The notes under the pieces: model-generated
Databases searched by the model: none
Told to the model about the DNA's origin: nothing
Seen by the model: only the letters and a program-made list of their open reading frames with translations
Origin: Bordetella parapertussis
Lineage (GTDB): Bacteria > Pseudomonadota > Gammaproteobacteria > Burkholderiales > Casimicrobiaceae
Reading direction: 5' to 3'
Assembly (NCBI GenBank): GCA_943331295.2
Contig: CALQLA020000019.1
Coordinates: 23,785-87,784 of the forward strand
Length of the DNA stretch: 64,000 bases
Program-made: the position numbers and the translations under genes
In this document: in pieces, positions 37,465-46,475 of the stretch
How positions within the stretch are numbered: the first letter of the stretch is position 1
Layout of the letters: each line of letters opens with the position of its first letter

Positions 37465-38402
37465 GCCAGCCGGTAGTCGACGCCCGGCTTGGCGAGGCCG
37501 GCCTTGCGCAGGAACTCCAGCGTGTCGCTCCAGCGCGCGTCGGTCATCGTCATGATGCCGTCGGTCGCGGCGTCACCGCCGGTGACGATCGCGTACGACT
37601 TCATCTTCGCGTGGCCGTAGGCGAGGAGCTCGTCGCTCATCTGGGGGTTGTCGCGCTTGATCCGCGCGTTGCCCGGCGCGGGATTGGCGAGGTAGCTCTT
37701 CCAGCCTTCGGCCGACGCGCGGACGAAGCGCGTCAGCGCGTCGGAACGCTTGTCGAGCGTCGCGCGGGTGACCACCAGCGCTTCCGAGTACGGCGGGTAG
37801 CCCTGGTCGGCCAGCAGGAACACCACCGGCGTGATGCCGGCCTTCTCGATCGAGAAGGGCTCCGACGTGGCGAAGCCCTGCTGCGACAGCGTCTTGTCGG
37901 CGAGGAAGGGCTGCACGGAGAATCCGTACGGCCGCTTCTGGTCGTCGGTGTAGCCGTACTTCTCCTTCAGCCAGGGCCAGAACGTCGTGTTGGCGGCGGC
38001 GGCGATGGCGATCGGCTTGGCCCTAAGTTCCTCGAGCTTCGTGACGCCCGGGTGCGCGATGATCGCCGTTGGATTCTTCTGGAACGTCGCCGCGATCGCC
38101 GCGACCGGCACTTTCTGCTCGATGGCGGACAGCACCTGCAGCGCGTCGGCCATCGAGACGTCGAGCTTGCCGGCGGCGAGGAGCTGCAGGCCATTGACCT
38201 GGGGGCCGCCCATCCGGATCTCGACGTCGAGACCGTGCTTCTTGTAGGTCCCTTCGGCCAGCGCCTGGTAGAAGCCGCCGTGCTCGGCCTGCGCCAGCCA
38301 GTCGGTGGCGAACACGATGCGGTCGGCGGCGGCGGCCGGGCCGGCGGCGAGGGCGGTCGCCAGCGCGGCGGCGGCGGCGAGGCGGGCGGCAATGCGTTTC
38401 AT
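37422..38402 (-). CDS. NMT1/THI5-like or TauA-like ABC substrate-binding protein
   Basis: A 326-residue periplasmic protein. Signal peptide to about residue 27 (AAGPAAAADRI). The mature part opens IVFATDWLAQAEHGGFYQAL, as in binding proteins for pyrimidine, hydantoin, thiamine-precursor and aliphatic sulfonate importers. AGGAAA lies upstream of the ATG. Its position beside HyuAB makes a cyclic ureide or related heterocycle a reasonable ligand (inference). Confidence 0.88.
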   Translation of the reverse strand: MKRIAARLAAAAALATALAAGPAAAADRIVFATDWLAQAEHGGFYQALAEGTYKKHGLDVEIRMGGPQVNGLQLLAAGKLDVSMADALQVLSAIEQKVPVAAIAATFQKNPTAIIAHPGVTKLEELRAKPIAIAAAANTTFWPWLKEKYGYTDDQKRPYGFSVQPFLADKTLSQQGFATSEPFSIEKAGITPVVFLLADQGYPPYSEALVVTRATLDKRSDALTRFVRASAEGWKSYLANPAPGNARIKRDNPQMSDELLAYGHAKMKSYAIVTGGDAATDGIMTMTDARWSDTLEFLRKAGLAKPGVDYRLAWTRTIVRNAKVLP

Positions 38403-38717
38403 GGGCAGGTTTCCTGGCGCGGCCGAGGCGGTCATGCTACCGGTTTCCGCCTCCCGGCGCACGGCCATGGACCACGCCGCGACGCCCGCTGTTGTGCCAG
38501 GGTCGCCGGCGCGCGCGACGACCGCCTCGCGGCGGTGCTGGATCGAACCGTCCCATTGGCATAGGATTGCGCTTTTTGTCCCCGGCAAGAGACCGGGGGC
38601 GCGAAGCGATCGGCAGCACGTCGGGCCGCACGTTCCATGGGGGAGCCGCCGGGGAACCTCGTCCGCGGCCGGGGTTCCGCCGCCGACAACGCCGCCAACA
38701 ACGACCCGGGGGAACGC
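38403..38717. other. Divergent intergenic region (315 bases)
   Basis: No gene or repeat seen. It must hold the promoters of the minus-strand importer and of iorA. TTGGCA at 38556-38561 could serve as a -35, but no matching -10 follows. An open frame continues upstream of iorA from 38637 but lacks family similarity. Confidence 0.5.
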
Positions 38718-39218
38718 ATGGCAAAGCTCCACATCAACGGCAAGGTCCGCGACGTGCAGGTGGAGGCGGACACGCCCCTGCTCTGGGTGATCCGCGAGCA
38801 GGTGGGGCTCACCGGCACCAAGTACGGCTGCGGCGTCGCGCAGTGCGGCGCGTGCAGCGTCCACATCAACGGCGAGGTGAGGCGCGCCTGTTCCGTCCCG
38901 GTCGGCAGCCTCAAGGCCGGCGACCGGATCGTCACCATCGAGGGCCTGTCGCCGACCAGCGGGACGGCCGTGCAGAAGGCATGGCTGGCGCTCGACGTTC
39001 CGCAGTGCGGCTACTGCCAGTCGGGCCAGATCATGGCCGCCGTCGCGCTGCTCGCGAAGAACCCCGACCCAACCGACAGCGACATCGACGCCGCGATGAC
39101 CAACATCTGCCGCTGCGGCACGTACCAGCGCATCCGCGCCGCCGTGCACATGGCGGCTGCGACGGCGAAGAAGGCCGGCCGCACGGCCGCCGCCGCCGAT
39201 TTCGAACCCGCTGCCTGA
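38718..39218 (+). CDS. iorA: Isoquinoline 1-oxidoreductase-type (2Fe-2S) subunit
   Basis: A 166-residue electron-transfer subunit of a molybdenum hydroxylase. The plant-type cluster uses Cys38, 43, 46 and 58; the second cluster uses Cys97, 100, 131 and 133. GGGGGAACGC precedes the ATG at 38718. It ends 19 bases before the large subunit gene. Natural substrates of this enzyme family include N-heterocycles and aldehydes. Confidence 0.92.
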   Translation: MAKLHINGKVRDVQVEADTPLLWVIREQVGLTGTKYGCGVAQCGACSVHINGEVRRACSVPVGSLKAGDRIVTIEGLSPTSGTAVQKAWLALDVPQCGYCQSGQIMAAVALLAKNPDPTDSDIDAAMTNICRCGTYQRIRAAVHMAAATAKKAGRTAAAADFEPAA

Positions 39219-39237
39219 TCCCGCCCGGAGCCCCGCC

Positions 39238-41439
39238 ATGAAGAAGACGACACGCGCCCGGACGCCGAATCTCTCGCGCCGCAGGTTCATCGTCAGCTCC
39301 GCCGCCGCCGGCGGCGGACTGGCCCTCGGCATGACGCTGCCGTTCGCCGGCGACGCCGCCGCGGCCGCCACCACCGCCAAGGGCAACGAGATCAACGCCT
39401 GGGTGGTGGTCCGGCCCGACGACACCTGCGTCATCCGCATTGCCCGTTCCGAAATGGGGCAGGGCACGCTGACCGGCCTCGCGCAACTCGTGGCCGAGGA
39501 ACTCGAGTGCGACTGGAAGAAGGTCGCCACCGAATCGCCGACGGCTGGCCAGAACCTCGCGCAGAACCGGATCTGGGGCGAGATGGGCACCGGCGGCAGC
39601 CGCGGCATCCGCACGTCCGAGGACTACGTGCGCCGCGGCGGCGCCGCCGCGCGGATCATGCTGCTGCAGGCGGCCGCGGACTGGTGGCAGGTTCCCGTCG
39701 GCGAGCTGGCGGTTGCCAATGGCGTGATCACGCACGCGGCCAGCGGTCGCCGCACCACGTACGGCAAGGTCGCGGCGGCCGCGGCCAGGCTGACGCCGCC
39801 GGACCCGAAGAGCATCAAGCTGAAGGACCCGAAGACGTGGACCGTCGCCGGCAAGCCGCTGAAGCGGCTCGACACCGCCGAGAAGCTCAACGGCAGCCTC
39901 GTCTACGCGATCGACCTGAAGCTCCCCGGCATGCTGAACGCGGCGATCAAGCAGTGCCCGGTCTTCGGCGGCACGCTGGTGAGCTACGACGAGGCGGCGA
40001 TCGCGAAGCGGCCCGGCGTGCGTCGCGTGGTCAAGGTGAATCCGTCGACGGTCGCCGTCGTCGCCGACACCTGGTGGCACGCGAAGTCCGCGCTCGACGC
40101 GCTCCCGATCGTCTGGGACGAGGCCGGCAACGGCGAGCGGTCGAGCGCGCAGATCGCCGACCACGTGAAGGAAGGGCTCACCGCGGCCAGTGCCTACGCG
40201 CATCGCAACGAAGGCGACGCGCCGAAGGCGATCGAAGGCGCCGCGAAGAAGATCGAGGCCGTGTACGGCACGCCGTTCCTCGCCCACGCGACGATGGAGC
40301 CGATGAACTGCACGGCCCGCGTCACCGCCGACCGCGCCGAGGTATGGGTGCCCACGCAGAACGCCGAGGCCGCGCTGGCGGCGGCCTCGGAAGCCTCCGG
40401 CCTGCCGCTCGCGAAGTGCGAGGTCTACAAGCATCCGCTGGGCGGCGGCTTCGGCCGGCGTGGCGGAGCGCAGGACTACGTGCGGCAGGCGATCGCCATC
40501 GCGAAGGAACTGCCGGGCGTGCCGGTCAAGCTGATCTGGTCGCGCGAGGAAGACATGACGCACGACTTCTACCGGCCGGTCTCGCAGTGCCGGCTCGCGG
40601 CCGGGATCGATGCCGCCGGCAACCTGGTCGGGCTGCACGTGCGCGTCTCCGGGCAGTCCCTCAACGCGTTCGTCAACGCGCCGGCCGCCAAGGACGGCAA
40701 GGACGACCGGCAGCTGCAGGGCTACTACGAGAAGCCGGGCGACGCGCAACTGGGCTACACGGTGCCGAACCTGCTGGTCGAGTACGCGATGCGCAACACC
40801 CACGTGCCGGTCGGCCCGTGGCGCGGCGTCAACACCAACCAGAACGGCGTCTACATGGAGTGCTTCATCGACGAGGCCGCGCGCGCCGCGGGCCGCGACC
40901 CGCTGGAGTTCCGCCGCGCGCTGATGGGCAAGCACCCGAAGCATCTCGCGGTGCTCAACGCCGCCGCCGAAAAAGGCGACTGGGGCAAGCCGCTGCCGCC
41001 CGGCGTGCACCGCGGCATCGCGCAGTTCATGGGCTACGGCAGCTATTCGGCGGCCGTCGCCGAGGTCTCGATGACCGCCGCGGGCAAGGTCCGCGTGCAC
41101 CGGATGGTGCTGGCGCTCGACTGCGGGCACGCGGTCAACCCGGACCAGATCGCCGCGCAGGTCGAGGGCTCGGTGGCCTACGGGCTTTCCGCCGCCTTCT
41201 ATGGCGAGTGCACGATCGAGAAGGGGCGCGTCGTCGAGAACAACTTCCACAACTACCCGATCCTGCGGCTCGCCGAGATGCCGAAGGTCGAGACGGTGAT
41301 CGTGCCGACCTACGATTTCTGGGGCGGCGTCGGCGAGCCCACGATCTGCGTGGTGACGCCGGCCGTGCTGAACGCGATCCACGCCGCGACCGGCAAGCCG
41401 GTGCGCAGCCTGCCGCTCAAGAACCTCGACCTCGTCTAG
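39238..41439 (+). CDS. iorB: Molybdopterin-binding large subunit (IorB-like)
   Basis: A 733-residue periplasmic molybdoenzyme subunit. The Tat signal SRRRFIVSSAAAGGGLALGM is at about residues 13-32. GGGFGRRGG (about 402-410) and the catalytic Glu700 in GVGEPT are present, as expected for IorB. No cytochrome c subunit gene follows; electron transfer partners must be elsewhere. Context with DUF2889 gene downstream has no obvious pathway meaning. Confidence 0.92.
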   Translation: MKKTTRARTPNLSRRRFIVSSAAAGGGLALGMTLPFAGDAAAAATTAKGNEINAWVVVRPDDTCVIRIARSEMGQGTLTGLAQLVAEELECDWKKVATESPTAGQNLAQNRIWGEMGTGGSRGIRTSEDYVRRGGAAARIMLLQAAADWWQVPVGELAVANGVITHAASGRRTTYGKVAAAAARLTPPDPKSIKLKDPKTWTVAGKPLKRLDTAEKLNGSLVYAIDLKLPGMLNAAIKQCPVFGGTLVSYDEAAIAKRPGVRRVVKVNPSTVAVVADTWWHAKSALDALPIVWDEAGNGERSSAQIADHVKEGLTAASAYAHRNEGDAPKAIEGAAKKIEAVYGTPFLAHATMEPMNCTARVTADRAEVWVPTQNAEAALAAASEASGLPLAKCEVYKHPLGGGFGRRGGAQDYVRQAIAIAKELPGVPVKLIWSREEDMTHDFYRPVSQCRLAAGIDAAGNLVGLHVRVSGQSLNAFVNAPAAKDGKDDRQLQGYYEKPGDAQLGYTVPNLLVEYAMRNTHVPVGPWRGVNTNQNGVYMECFIDEAARAAGRDPLEFRRALMGKHPKHLAVLNAAAEKGDWGKPLPPGVHRGIAQFMGYGSYSAAVAEVSMTAAGKVRVHRMVLALDCGHAVNPDQIAAQVEGSVAYGLSAAFYGECTIEKGRVVENNFHNYPILRLAEMPKVETVIVPTYDFWGGVGEPTICVVTPAVLNAIHAATGKPVRSLPLKNLDLV

Positions 41440-41497
41440 TCGTCAACCTCCGGCGGCGCCGCCACGCGAGCGCCGCCGGACGCAAACAGGACATTGC

Positions 41498-42073
41498 ATG
41501 CCACTGCCCGCTTCCGTAGCACGCACCGAGATGCACAAGCGCACGATCGAGATGCGCGGCTATCGCCGTGACGACGGACTGTTCGACATCGAGGGGCGCG
41601 TCGTCGACACCAAGGCCGACGTGCTGCACCGGCTGGGCGGCGGCGTGACGCCGGCGAACACGCCGATCCACGACATGTGGATCCGGCTCACCGTCGACGA
41701 CGACCTGACCGTGCGCGACATCGTCGCCGTGACCGACTCGACGCCGTTCGTCGTGTGCCGCGAAGCGGTCGCGCCGATGGCGGTGATCGTCGGCGAGCGG
41801 ATCCGGCCCGGCTGGTCGAACCTGGTGAAGTCGAAGCTGGGCGGGGCCGCCGGGTGCACGCACCTGATGGAACTGCTGCTGCCGCTCGCCACCACGGCGT
41901 TCCAGACGCTGCACCCGGTGCGGGTGAAGAAGATGCAGCAGGAGGATCCCGCGCGGCCGCCGTCGAAGCTCGACAGCTGCTACGCGTACGCCGCCAACCG
42001 CGAGGTGGTGGCGACCATGTGGCCGGCGTTCTACACCGGCCAGGAGAAGGTCACAGGCATCCGGCACGACTGA
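41498..42073 (+). CDS. DUF2889 protein
   Basis: A 191-residue soluble protein with MRGYRRDDGLFDIEGRVVDTK near the N-terminus and CTHLMELLLPLATTAFQTL near residue 127, both hallmarks of DUF2889. Members often sit beside oxidoreductases or acyl-CoA genes; no function is established as far as I know. Follows iorB by 58 bases, so may be in the same transcript. Confidence 0.82.
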   Translation: MPLPASVARTEMHKRTIEMRGYRRDDGLFDIEGRVVDTKADVLHRLGGGVTPANTPIHDMWIRLTVDDDLTVRDIVAVTDSTPFVVCREAVAPMAVIVGERIRPGWSNLVKSKLGGAAGCTHLMELLLPLATTAFQTLHPVRVKKMQQEDPARPPSKLDSCYAYAANREVVATMWPAFYTGQEKVTGIRHD

Positions 42074-42101
42074 CCGTCCGCGCCGCCGTCGGGCGGTTGC
42101 G

Positions 42102-43883
42102 TCAGGACTTGCGGGGAGACCTGCGCGGCGTCTTTGCCGCGGCATCGGTTTTCGCCCCGTCCTCGGCAGCGTCGGCGTGCCCTTTGTCCGCCGCGCCGTC
42201 GGGATTCGCGGAATCCGTCGCCGCGGAATCCGGGTTGCCGATCGCGCCGTCGTCCTTCGGAGAGTCCTTCGGGACGTCCATCGCGGCGTCCTCGGTGCCG
42301 ACGCCGATCAGCCGCGACACGCGTATCGGCACGCCGGCGCGCTGGAGCGCCGCGATCCGGTTCTGGACCAGGCGGTCGTTGACGGTCATCCGCGTGCGCA
42401 GCCGCACGTACTCGGCCCACGAGCCGATGATGAAGCGCTCGACGTAGCGGCCGTCCTCGCCCAAGTCGCGGAACACGCGCCAGCTGAGAGCGCCGTTCCG
42501 GCGGCGGGTCGGCTCGACGGCGTCGATGGCCTTCAGGAACGCCGCCCGGTTGCCGCGATCGATCCGGTACTCGACCTGGATCAGCACGGGGCCGTCGTCG
42601 GGCGAGGGCTCCACCGCGATGCCCATGTCGGGCATCTGCATGCCTGGCGTCACGTCGGCCTCGTCGCCCAGCTTCACCCGCACGCGGCGGTTGCTCGCGA
42701 GCAGCAGCACCATCGTGACCGCCGACGCCGCGAGCGACATCCGCGTGCCGCCCAGCGTGGCCAGCCAGCCCCACACGATGCTGCCCACCGCGAGGCTCGC
42801 CTGGCCGGCAACGAGGTTCATCGACACCGCCCGGGCGCGCACCCACGCCGGCGCGGCGCTCTGCGTGCCCGCCGACAGGCTCGCGAACACGCTGACCCAG
42901 GCGACGCCGCAGCCGCAGGCGCCGACGAGCGCCAGCACCGTGTATTCGGTCAGCGCGATCAGCACCGTCGCGAACACCCACAGCACGACCCCGGCGGTGA
43001 CGAGGCGGTTGAGCGACATCCGCGCGAGCTGGTGCGGGATCGCCAGCGCGCCGACCACGGCGCCGATCCCGAAGCTCGCGGACAGCAGGCCGTAGCCGCC
43101 GGCGCCCAGCCCCAGCTGGTCGCGCGCGATAACGGGCAGCAGCGCCCACAGCGCCGCCGCGCAGACGCCGAAGCTCAGGTTGCGGATGATGAGCGCCTGC
43201 ATCAGCGGCGAGTGCCGCGTGTAGCGCAGCCCGCTCGCGATGCCGGACATCAGCGTCTCCGGCACGCCTGGGATCGTCTTCGCCGGCGACTTCGCGCGCC
43301 GGACCGCAACGATCATCACGACGAAGAACAGCGAGCTTCCGATCAGCGCGCTGCCGCTGCCGATCCACGCGGCGATCGCGCCGGCCAACGCCGGGCCGAC
43401 CGCGCGGGCGACGTTGAAGGCGACGGCGCCCAGCGCGACGGCGCGCGACAGGTCGCTGCGCCCGACGAGGTCGTTGATGCTCGCCTGCTGCGCCGGCAGG
43501 TAGAACGTGAAGCCGGCGCCGATCAGGAAGGTGAGCAGCAGCAGGGCCACGGGACCGATCAGCCCGGCCAGCGTGGCGAGTCCCAGCACCGCCGTGGAGG
43601 CCAGCAGCAGGATCTGCGTGATCAGGATGATCCGGCGCCGGTCGACGATGTCGGCGAGCGAGCCGGCGATGAAGCCGAACAGCAGCGCGGGCGCCGTGCT
43701 CGACGTCTGGACCAGCGCGACCATCAGCGCCGACGGCGTCAGCGTCGCCATCAGCCAGGCGGCCACGGTCGCCTGCATCGTGTAGCCCAGCGCGGCGCCG
43801 ATCGACCCGAAATAGAACAGCCGGAATTGCGCGTGGCGCAGCGGCGACGCGCGGAAGAGCTGTTCGAGAAGTGCCGAATTCAC
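42102..43883 (-). CDS. MFS exporter of the EntS/MFS_3 family with an extra C-terminal domain
   Basis: A 593-residue membrane protein. The first 405 residues have 12 membrane helices with the conserved GSLADIVDRRRI loop after helix 2. Then comes a soluble domain of about 110 residues (IQVEYRIDRGNRAAFLKAI...), resembling an antibiotic-biosynthesis-monooxygenase-type ferredoxin-like fold, followed by a 60-residue Asp/Ala/Lys-rich tail ending RRSPRKS. GTG start at 43883 (VNSALLEQL). Such proteins export siderophores or other small secondary metabolites; substrate not known here. Confidence 0.87.
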   Translation of the reverse strand: MNSALLEQLFRASPLRHAQFRLFYFGSIGAALGYTMQATVAAWLMATLTPSALMVALVQTSSTAPALLFGFIAGSLADIVDRRRIILITQILLLASTAVLGLATLAGLIGPVALLLLTFLIGAGFTFYLPAQQASINDLVGRSDLSRAVALGAVAFNVARAVGPALAGAIAAWIGSGSALIGSSLFFVVMIVAVRRAKSPAKTIPGVPETLMSGIASGLRYTRHSPLMQALIIRNLSFGVCAAALWALLPVIARDQLGLGAGGYGLLSASFGIGAVVGALAIPHQLARMSLNRLVTAGVVLWVFATVLIALTEYTVLALVGACGCGVAWVSVFASLSAGTQSAAPAWVRARAVSMNLVAGQASLAVGSIVWGWLATLGGTRMSLAASAVTMVLLLASNRRVRVKLGDEADVTPGMQMPDMGIAVEPSPDDGPVLIQVEYRIDRGNRAAFLKAIDAVEPTRRRNGALSWRVFRDLGEDGRYVERFIIGSWAEYVRLRTRMTVNDRLVQNRIAALQRAGVPIRVSRLIGVGTEDAAMDVPKDSPKDDGAIGNPDSAATDSANPDGAADKGHADAAEDGAKTDAAAKTPRRSPRKS

Positions 43884-43994
43884 CGTCGGGGACCCGGGGA
43901 TTGGTCGGTCGAGACTAACACGGGCAAGGCGGGGTCCGCGCGGCACCGGGATCGTCCGCGCCGCGCGCCGCGCTCGGGGGCGGTTCGGATCGGC

Positions 43995-44000
43995 GATAAT
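43995..44000 (+). promoter_or_regulatory. Possible -10 element for mmsA
   Basis: GATAAT at 43995-44000, about 100 bases before the mmsA ATG, in the divergent gap with the MFS gene. No strong -35. Confidence 0.3.
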
Positions 44001-44102
44001 GCCATCCTTGAGCGGCAGTGGCCCCGGCGACATTCCGGCGGCCCGGCGCCGCCTCGGACACGCACACCCCGGCGCGCGATTCGCGCCGGCCAGGAGAAGA
44101 CC

Positions 44103-45611
44103 ATGGACCTCACCACGCTCGATCGGCTCCCCCTCTGGATCGGCGGCCGCGTGGTCGCCGCCGCGACCACCCGTTACGGCGAGGTGACCAACCCCGCCAC
44201 CGGCGACGTGATACGCCACGTGCCGCTCGGCAACGCCGCCGACGTCGACGCGGCGGTGCAGGCCGCGACCGCGGCGCTGCCGGCGTGGCGCGCGGCGCCC
44301 CCGCTGCGGCGCGCGCGCATCCTGATGAAGTTCCGCGAACTGATGGAGGCGAACAAGAAGGACCTCGCGCGGATCGTCACCGAGGAACACGGCAAGACGC
44401 TGGCCGACGCCGAGGGCTCGATCACGCGCGGCATCGAGGTAATCGAGTTCGCGACGGGCATTCCGCACCTCCTGAAAGGGGACTTCAGCGAGAACGTGGG
44501 CACCGAGGTCGACAGCTGGTCGCTGCGGCAGCCGATGGGCGTCTGCGCAGGGATCACGCCGTTCAACTTCCCGGCGATGGTGCCGCTGTGGATGTTCCCG
44601 GTGGCGCTCGCCTGCGGCAACACGTTCATCCTCAAGCCGTCGGAGCGCGTCCCGACGCTGTCCTTGCGGATGGCCGAACTGCTGGCCGAGGCCGGCGTCC
44701 CCGACGGCGTGTTCAACGTCGTGCACGGCGACAAGGAAGCGGTCGACGCGATCCTCTTGCATCCGGGCATCCGCGCGGTCTCGTTCGTCGGCTCGACGCC
44801 GATCGCGAAGTACATCTACGAGACCGGTGCCCGCCACGGCAAGCGCGTGCAGGCGCTGGGCGGCGCGAAGAACCACGCCGTGGTGATGCCGGACGCCGAC
44901 TTCGACTTCGCCGCCGACGCGCTGATCGGCGCCGCCTACGGCTCCGCCGGCGAGCGCTGCATGGCGGTGTCGGTCGTGGTCGCGGTGGGCAGCGCCGGCG
45001 ATGCGATCACGCAGAAGCTCGCCGACCGCGCGCGCCGCGTCAGCGTCAATGCCGGCACCGAGGCCGGTGCCGACATGGGGCCGGTGATCACCTGCGCGGC
45101 GCGAGACCGGATCATGGGCTGCATCGACCGCGGCGTCGACGAGGGCGCGACGCTCGTGGTCGACGGTCGCAAGCCGGCGGTCGCCGGGTTCGAACGCGGG
45201 TTCTTCGTCGGCCCCACGCTGTTCGACCGCGTGACGGCCGAGATGGCGATCTACCGCGAAGAGATCTTCGGCCCGGTACTCGCGGTCGTGCGCGCCGATT
45301 CGCTTTCGGCGGCGATCGACCTGATCAACGCCAACCCCTACGCCAACGGCGCGGCGCTGTTCACGCGGTCCGGCCACGCGGCGCGGCGCTTCCAGGAGGA
45401 CGTCGACGTCGGCATGCTCGGCATCAACGTGCCGATCCCGGTGCCGATGGCGTTCTTCTCGTTCGGCGGGTGGAAGAACTCGCTGTTCGGCGACCTGCAC
45501 GTGCACGGGATGGACGGCGTGCGCTTCTACACCCGAGGCAAGGCGATCACCGCGCGGTGGCCCGACGACGGCAGCGCGGCGCCGGGCTTTCACATGCCGC
45601 TGATGGGATAG
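44103..45611 (+). CDS. mmsA: CoA-acylating methylmalonate-semialdehyde dehydrogenase
   Basis: A 502-residue aldehyde dehydrogenase that converts methylmalonate or malonate semialdehyde to propionyl- or acetyl-CoA in valine and beta-alanine or inositol catabolism. The catalytic Cys286 lies in SAGERCMA, and FTPFNFPAMVPLW-type NAD-binding sequence (ITPFNFPAMVPLWMFP) is at about residues 148-163. GGAGAA precedes the ATG. No 3-hydroxyisobutyrate dehydrogenase is adjacent, so it acts with enzymes coded elsewhere. Confidence 0.94.
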   Translation: MDLTTLDRLPLWIGGRVVAAATTRYGEVTNPATGDVIRHVPLGNAADVDAAVQAATAALPAWRAAPPLRRARILMKFRELMEANKKDLARIVTEEHGKTLADAEGSITRGIEVIEFATGIPHLLKGDFSENVGTEVDSWSLRQPMGVCAGITPFNFPAMVPLWMFPVALACGNTFILKPSERVPTLSLRMAELLAEAGVPDGVFNVVHGDKEAVDAILLHPGIRAVSFVGSTPIAKYIYETGARHGKRVQALGGAKNHAVVMPDADFDFAADALIGAAYGSAGERCMAVSVVVAVGSAGDAITQKLADRARRVSVNAGTEAGADMGPVITCAARDRIMGCIDRGVDEGATLVVDGRKPAVAGFERGFFVGPTLFDRVTAEMAIYREEIFGPVLAVVRADSLSAAIDLINANPYANGAALFTRSGHAARRFQEDVDVGMLGINVPIPVPMAFFSFGGWKNSLFGDLHVHGMDGVRFYTRGKAITARWPDDGSAAPGFHMPLMG

Positions 45612-45693
45612 GCGGCGGCCGCGCAGCGCGCTCGCGCGCGCTTCCGCCGGCGGAACCCGGGCAGGGCGCCGGGCCTAGCGACGGCATCTTGCG

Positions 45694-45779
45694 TAGCCCG
45701 GGTTGAGCGAATGCGAAACCCGGGTGGACCTTGCCCATTGCCACACCCCCCGGGTTTCGCTGGCGCTCACCCGGGCTAC
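45694..45779. repeat. Pair of inverted REP-like palindromes (BIME-like)
   Basis: Copies at 45694-45724 (TAGCCCGGGTTGAGCGAATG...) and 45749-45779 (CCCGGGTTTCGCTGGCGC...) in opposite orientation between the convergent mmsA and pilX genes. This is the cleanest pair in the window. Confidence 0.88.
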
Positions 45780-45827
45780 GAAACGCCGGGCCAGGGCGCG
45801 ACGTGGGGCCGGTTTGCAGGGGGCGCG

Positions 45828-46475
45828 TCAATCCATCAGCATCCGCCACGACATCCGCGCGGGCGGCGACGTGCCGCGGACCGTCGCCTGTACCAGCGTC
45901 ACCGTGCGCTGCGGGCCGTCGACACGGACGGTGATCCGATAGCACGGCACCGGCGGCGGTTGGGATGGATATCCCGCTGCCGGCACGGCGGCAACCATGC
46001 TTTGCGGGACCAGCGCGCAGTTTGCGGTGGTCGCAGGCCCGGCGCGAACGCACAGGCGCTCGATCAGGTAGCGCAGCACGATGCCGTCGCCGGCCGGCAA
46101 CTCGGGCGCGCCGGCCGGATAGGCGGCGACCGACTGCAGCGCTGCCGGCACGCCGCGCGCGTCCTCGCCGGGCAGACGCGATGCGGCGTAGCCCTGCGCC
46201 GGCAGGTCGAGTTCGGGATCGGCGATGTCGCGCCGCTCGAACAGCGCCGCGATGGCCTCCTCGATCGCCGCATCGGCCGGCGCGATCGTCGCCGCCCGCA
46301 GCGCGAGGTTGCCGGTCACCGCGGAACTGGTGTCGACGGCCCGCATCAGCGCGGCGGCAGCGAGGCTCATCGCGGCCAGCAGCACCAGCGCGACGACGAG
46401 GGCCAGCCCGTCGGCGGCGCGCGCGGCCGGGCGTCCGCGGCGACGTCGGGGGCGGCAGCCGGCACGGACGTTCAT
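45828..46475 (-). CDS. pilX: Minor pilin assembly protein PilX
   Basis: A 215-residue protein of the type IV pilus tip complex. The N-terminus has a long basic leader (RRRRGRPAARAADG) before the helix LALVVALVLLAAMSLAAAAL, the PilX_N pattern, which naturally lacks Glu5. Three cysteines lie near the C-terminus. It is last in the minor-pilin operon and overlaps pilW by four bases. pilY1, which usually follows, is missing. Confidence 0.82.
   Translation of the reverse strand: MNVRAGCRPRRRRGRPAARAADGLALVVALVLLAAMSLAAAALMRAVDTSSAVTGNLALRAATIAPADAAIEEAIAALFERRDIADPELDLPAQGYAASRLPGEDARGVPAALQSVAAYPAGAPELPAGDGIVLRYLIERLCVRAGPATTANCALVPQSMVAAVPAAGYPSQPPPVPCYRITVRVDGPQRTVTLVQATVRGTSPPARMSWRMLMD

Noticed and set aside
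38556..38570. Sigma-54-like promoter (TTGGCATAGGATTGC) before iorA
   Set aside because: The GG and GC elements are 9 bases apart rather than 10, which normally abolishes sigma-54 recognition, and no activator gene is nearby.
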